From NCBI GenBank assembly GCA_002355495.1, contig AP017424.1, positions 2,418,001-2,482,000 of the forward strand: 64,000 nt of DNA. Reading direction: 5' to 3'. Both the position numbers and the translations under genes were made by a program. Under the pieces are notes generated by a model. That model was given only the letters and a program-made list of their open reading frames with translations, was not told the origin of the DNA and made no database searches. This document shows positions 61,831-64,000 of this stretch, piece by piece (the stretch's first letter is position 1; every line of letters starts with the position of its first letter). This DNA comes from Streptomyces laurentii. GTDB taxonomy: Bacteria; Actinomycetota; Actinomycetes; Streptomycetales; Streptomycetaceae.

Positions 61831-64000
61831 TGGCCGCCCCGGGTTCCCCCGCCCCCTCCTCGCCCGCTTCTCCCCCGTCCACTCCCGCCCGCGGAAAGGC
61901 GACCGCCATGTCCCGCAAGCCCGCCCGTGCCGTGGCGCCCTGGGTCCGGACCCGGTTGCGGACCGCGCCGGGCGCGGCGGTCTCCTTCGGGCTGCTCATC
62001 CTGGTCACGGCCTTCCTCGCCGCGGCCCTGCCGTGGACGGTCGACGCGTACGAGACGGACGGACTGCGGCACGCCATCACCGACGCGCCGCCCCGGCGCA
62101 CCGCGATGACCATGACCACCAGGGCGTCGAGCAGCCTCGTCCCCGAGGCGCAGGCGACCGAACTCTCCCCGGCGAAGCTGCGCCAGCGACGCGACAAGCT
62201 GGTGCCACTGCTGCCGCAGCCGCTGCGCGTCGACCTCGCGGACTCGGCGTACGGGGCGCGCACCACGACCCGGCTGCCCACGCTCGACCCGTGGCTGCCC
62301 ATGCCGGACGGCCTCCCGCCGGAGCTGGTCCTCGACGCTCCCTCCGCGCTGGCCGGCAACGCCCGGTACCTGTCCGGCCGCGCCCCCGGGGCGGGCAAGG
62401 ACGGCGGCATGGAGGCCGCGGTCTCCGAGAACACCGCCAAGACACTGCACCTCAAGGCCGGTTCGGTCGTCCATGTGTCGGGCACCGACGGCAAGCCCAA
62501 GGCGATCACCATCACCGGTGTCGTCCGGCCGGTGGGCGTCAAGCGCGCGTTCTGGTCGTTCGATCCCACCCTGCACACGCCGGTCTACTCGATGAAGGGC
62601 AGCGTCGACGACCCCAAGTGGTACTGGATCGCCGCGCTGATCGTGTCGCCGGAGACCGCGCCGCAGTTCGTGAACACCCTCGGGGAGCCGGAGCAGTACT
62701 GGCGGTTCGCCCCCGAGGCGGGCCATCTCACCGCGCAGGACACCGACAAGCTCGCCGCGGCCCTCGCCTCGGTCGGCGCCGGCCCCGGTCTGGTGCGGAT
62801 CCGTGACGTCCTCGGCGACAACGCCGGCTTCGGCACCGACCTGGACCTGGTGGTCGGCGGCTTCCGGGGACTGCGGGACTCCATCGCCTCGGTGGTGGCG
62901 GTCGCCGTGTTCGGGGTCGGCGCGGTCGCGGCCGTCGTCCTCCTCATGACGGGCGGCCTGTTCACCGCCCGCCGGCACCACGAACTGGCCCTGATGCGCT
63001 CCCGGGGCGCCTCCCTGGCAGGTATCGGCGGCCGGCTGCTCGGCGAGATGGCCGCCGTCGCCGTGCCCGCCGCGGTACTCGGCCTGGCGCTCGCGTTCGT
63101 GTTCACCGGCGCCTCGGCCGACCGGCTCGCACCGGGCTGCCTGGCGGCGCTCGCCGTCACCCTGATCGGCTGTCTCGTCGTCCCGCTGCGCGCGGTGTTC
63201 CTGCACCGCAGGCCGCAGCTGCACAGCGCGCGCGACGACCTGATCGTGGCCCGGCCGTCCCGGCGCCGTACGGTCGTCGAACTCACCTTCGTGGTCCTCG
63301 CGGTGGGCGCCGTCACCGCGCTGCGGCGCCGCGGCGTGGACGACACGGCCGGCGGCCCGGGCTCCGGCACCGACCCGAACGCGGTGGCCCCCTCCTCCGT
63401 CGACTACCTGGTCAGCGCGGCCCCGGTGCTCATCGCACTGATCGCCGCCTTCGTCCTCGTACGGCTGTATCCGCTGCCGCTGCGCTGGGCGGCCCGGCCC
63501 GCGCGCCGGCTGCGCGGCGCGATCGGTTTCCTGGCCCTCGCCCGGGCCGGCCGTTCCTCGGCCACCGGGGCGCTGCCGCTGCTGGCCCTCCTCGTGGCAC
63601 TGACCACGGCCGCGTTCGGCGGCGCCGTGCTCACCGGCGTCGACGAGGCCCGCGACCACGCGGCCTACCTGGCGACCGGCGCGGATGCCCGGGTGAGCGG
63701 CGGCACGGGCTGGGCGCCGCTGGCCGCCGGGGTGGAGAAGACGGTCCGCGACTTCCCCGGGGTACGGGAGGTGTCGCCGGTCCAGGTCGAGCTCGGGCTC
63801 GAACTGCCGGCCCGTCCGGGCGTCGACGACACCGGCATGGGTGCCCCGCTGATCGGCGTCGAGCCCGGCTCGTACGCGCGGCTCGCGGACCGGCTCGACC
63901 TCGGGGCGTTCCCCGCCGGCCTGCTGAAGGACACCGGCACCGGCGGCCCCAAGGCGGTCGGCGACAACGAGCGGGTGGTCCCCGTGATCGCCTCGCCGAA
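61830..64000 (+). CDS. ABC transporter permease, FtsX type (3' end outside window)
   Basis: The ATG at 61830 overlaps the preceding stop by one base, and the frame stays open to the window end (723 codons). After a Pro/Ser-rich lead (about 1-35) a helix at about 50-68 (AVSFGLLILVTAFLAAALPW) is followed by an external domain. FtsX-type helices include VVAVAVFGVGAVAAVVLLM and the motif HHELALMRSRGASLAGIGGR. It is the second half of a tandem permease pair, probably forming a heterodimer with the preceding protein. Confidence 0.88.
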   Translation, partial: MAAPGSPAPSSPASPPSTPARGKATAMSRKPARAVAPWVRTRLRTAPGAAVSFGLLILVTAFLAAALPWTVDAYETDGLRHAITDAPPRRTAMTMTTRASSSLVPEAQATELSPAKLRQRRDKLVPLLPQPLRVDLADSAYGARTTTRLPTLDPWLPMPDGLPPELVLDAPSALAGNARYLSGRAPGAGKDGGMEAAVSENTAKTLHLKAGSVVHVSGTDGKPKAITITGVVRPVGVKRAFWSFDPTLHTPVYSMKGSVDDPKWYWIAALIVSPETAPQFVNTLGEPEQYWRFAPEAGHLTAQDTDKLAAALASVGAGPGLVRIRDVLGDNAGFGTDLDLVVGGFRGLRDSIASVVAVAVFGVGAVAAVVLLMTGGLFTARRHHELALMRSRGASLAGIGGRLLGEMAAVAVPAAVLGLALAFVFTGASADRLAPGCLAALAVTLIGCLVVPLRAVFLHRRPQLHSARDDLIVARPSRRRTVVELTFVVLAVGAVTALRRRGVDDTAGGPGSGTDPNAVAPSSVDYLVSAAPVLIALIAAFVLVRLYPLPLRWAARPARRLRGAIGFLALARAGRSSATGALPLLALLVALTTAAFGGAVLTGVDEARDHAAYLATGADARVSGGTGWAPLAAGVEKTVRDFPGVREVSPVQVELGLELPARPGVDDTGMGAPLIGVEPGSYARLADRLDLGAFPAGLLKDTGTGGPKAVGDNERVVPVIASP

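Overview
The window is high-GC chromosomal DNA of a Streptomyces-type actinomycete. The evidence is the strong G/C third-position bias, the frequent GTG starts (plus one TTG and a probable CTG), and lineage-typical genes such as DUF397 proteins, Scr1-type XRE regulators, a PknG kinase and a GlbO-type globin. About 45 genes are supported. There is no tRNA, rRNA, insertion sequence or CRISPR array. The left edge cuts an amino-acid permease and the right edge cuts an FtsX-type ABC permease.

Positions 1-13.9 kb look like conserved core chromosome: the permease, a secreted protein broken by a frameshift, Fe/Mn superoxide dismutase behind a near-perfect Nur box, a DsbA-like protein lacking the second active-site cysteine, two paralogous M1 aminopeptidases flanking a solitary AbiEi/DUF559-like protein, a secreted serine hydrolase, a NUDIX hydrolase and aspartate-semialdehyde dehydrogenase. 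Positions 14-19.3 kb hold allantoicase, a LysR regulator, two EamA transporters, a MarR regulator and a small membrane protein. A 47-bp element carrying a LysR-like dyad lies exactly 29 bp upstream of both the allantoicase gene and the first EamA gene. Positions 19.3-27.4 kb carry malQ with a small translationally coupled upstream ORF, a secreted GH84-like glycosidase, an HNH nuclease and a MscS channel.

Positions 27.5-36 kb are accessory. They hold four tandem DUF397 genes behind an Scr1-like XRE regulator, divergent small genes, a frameshifted JmjC-type oxygenase gene, a gene cut by an amber codon, a MerR regulator divergent from a fused two-domain alpha/beta hydrolase with a textbook 19-bp-spacer MerR promoter, a DUF2804 protein and an orphan. 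Positions 36-45.4 kb carry a DHA2 drug exporter, a methyltransferase and a sugar-uptake operon: ROK regulator, lipoprotein, two permeases, GH4 glycosidase and BadF-type kinase. No ATPase is present, so a shared one encoded elsewhere must energise the importer.

Positions 45.7-56.7 kb form the most interesting unit. It is a tightly packed operon of a GlnX-like membrane sensor, a GlnH-like binding protein, a coiled-coil protein, PknG, a PP2C phosphatase, a von Willebrand A protein and an FHA protein. It extends the mycobacterial glnX-glnH-pknG module with a phosphatase and a phosphothreonine reader, giving what looks like a complete amino-acid-sensing phospho-signalling circuit. The window ends with a PCMT-type methyltransferase, a truncated haemoglobin and two tandem FtsX-type permeases.
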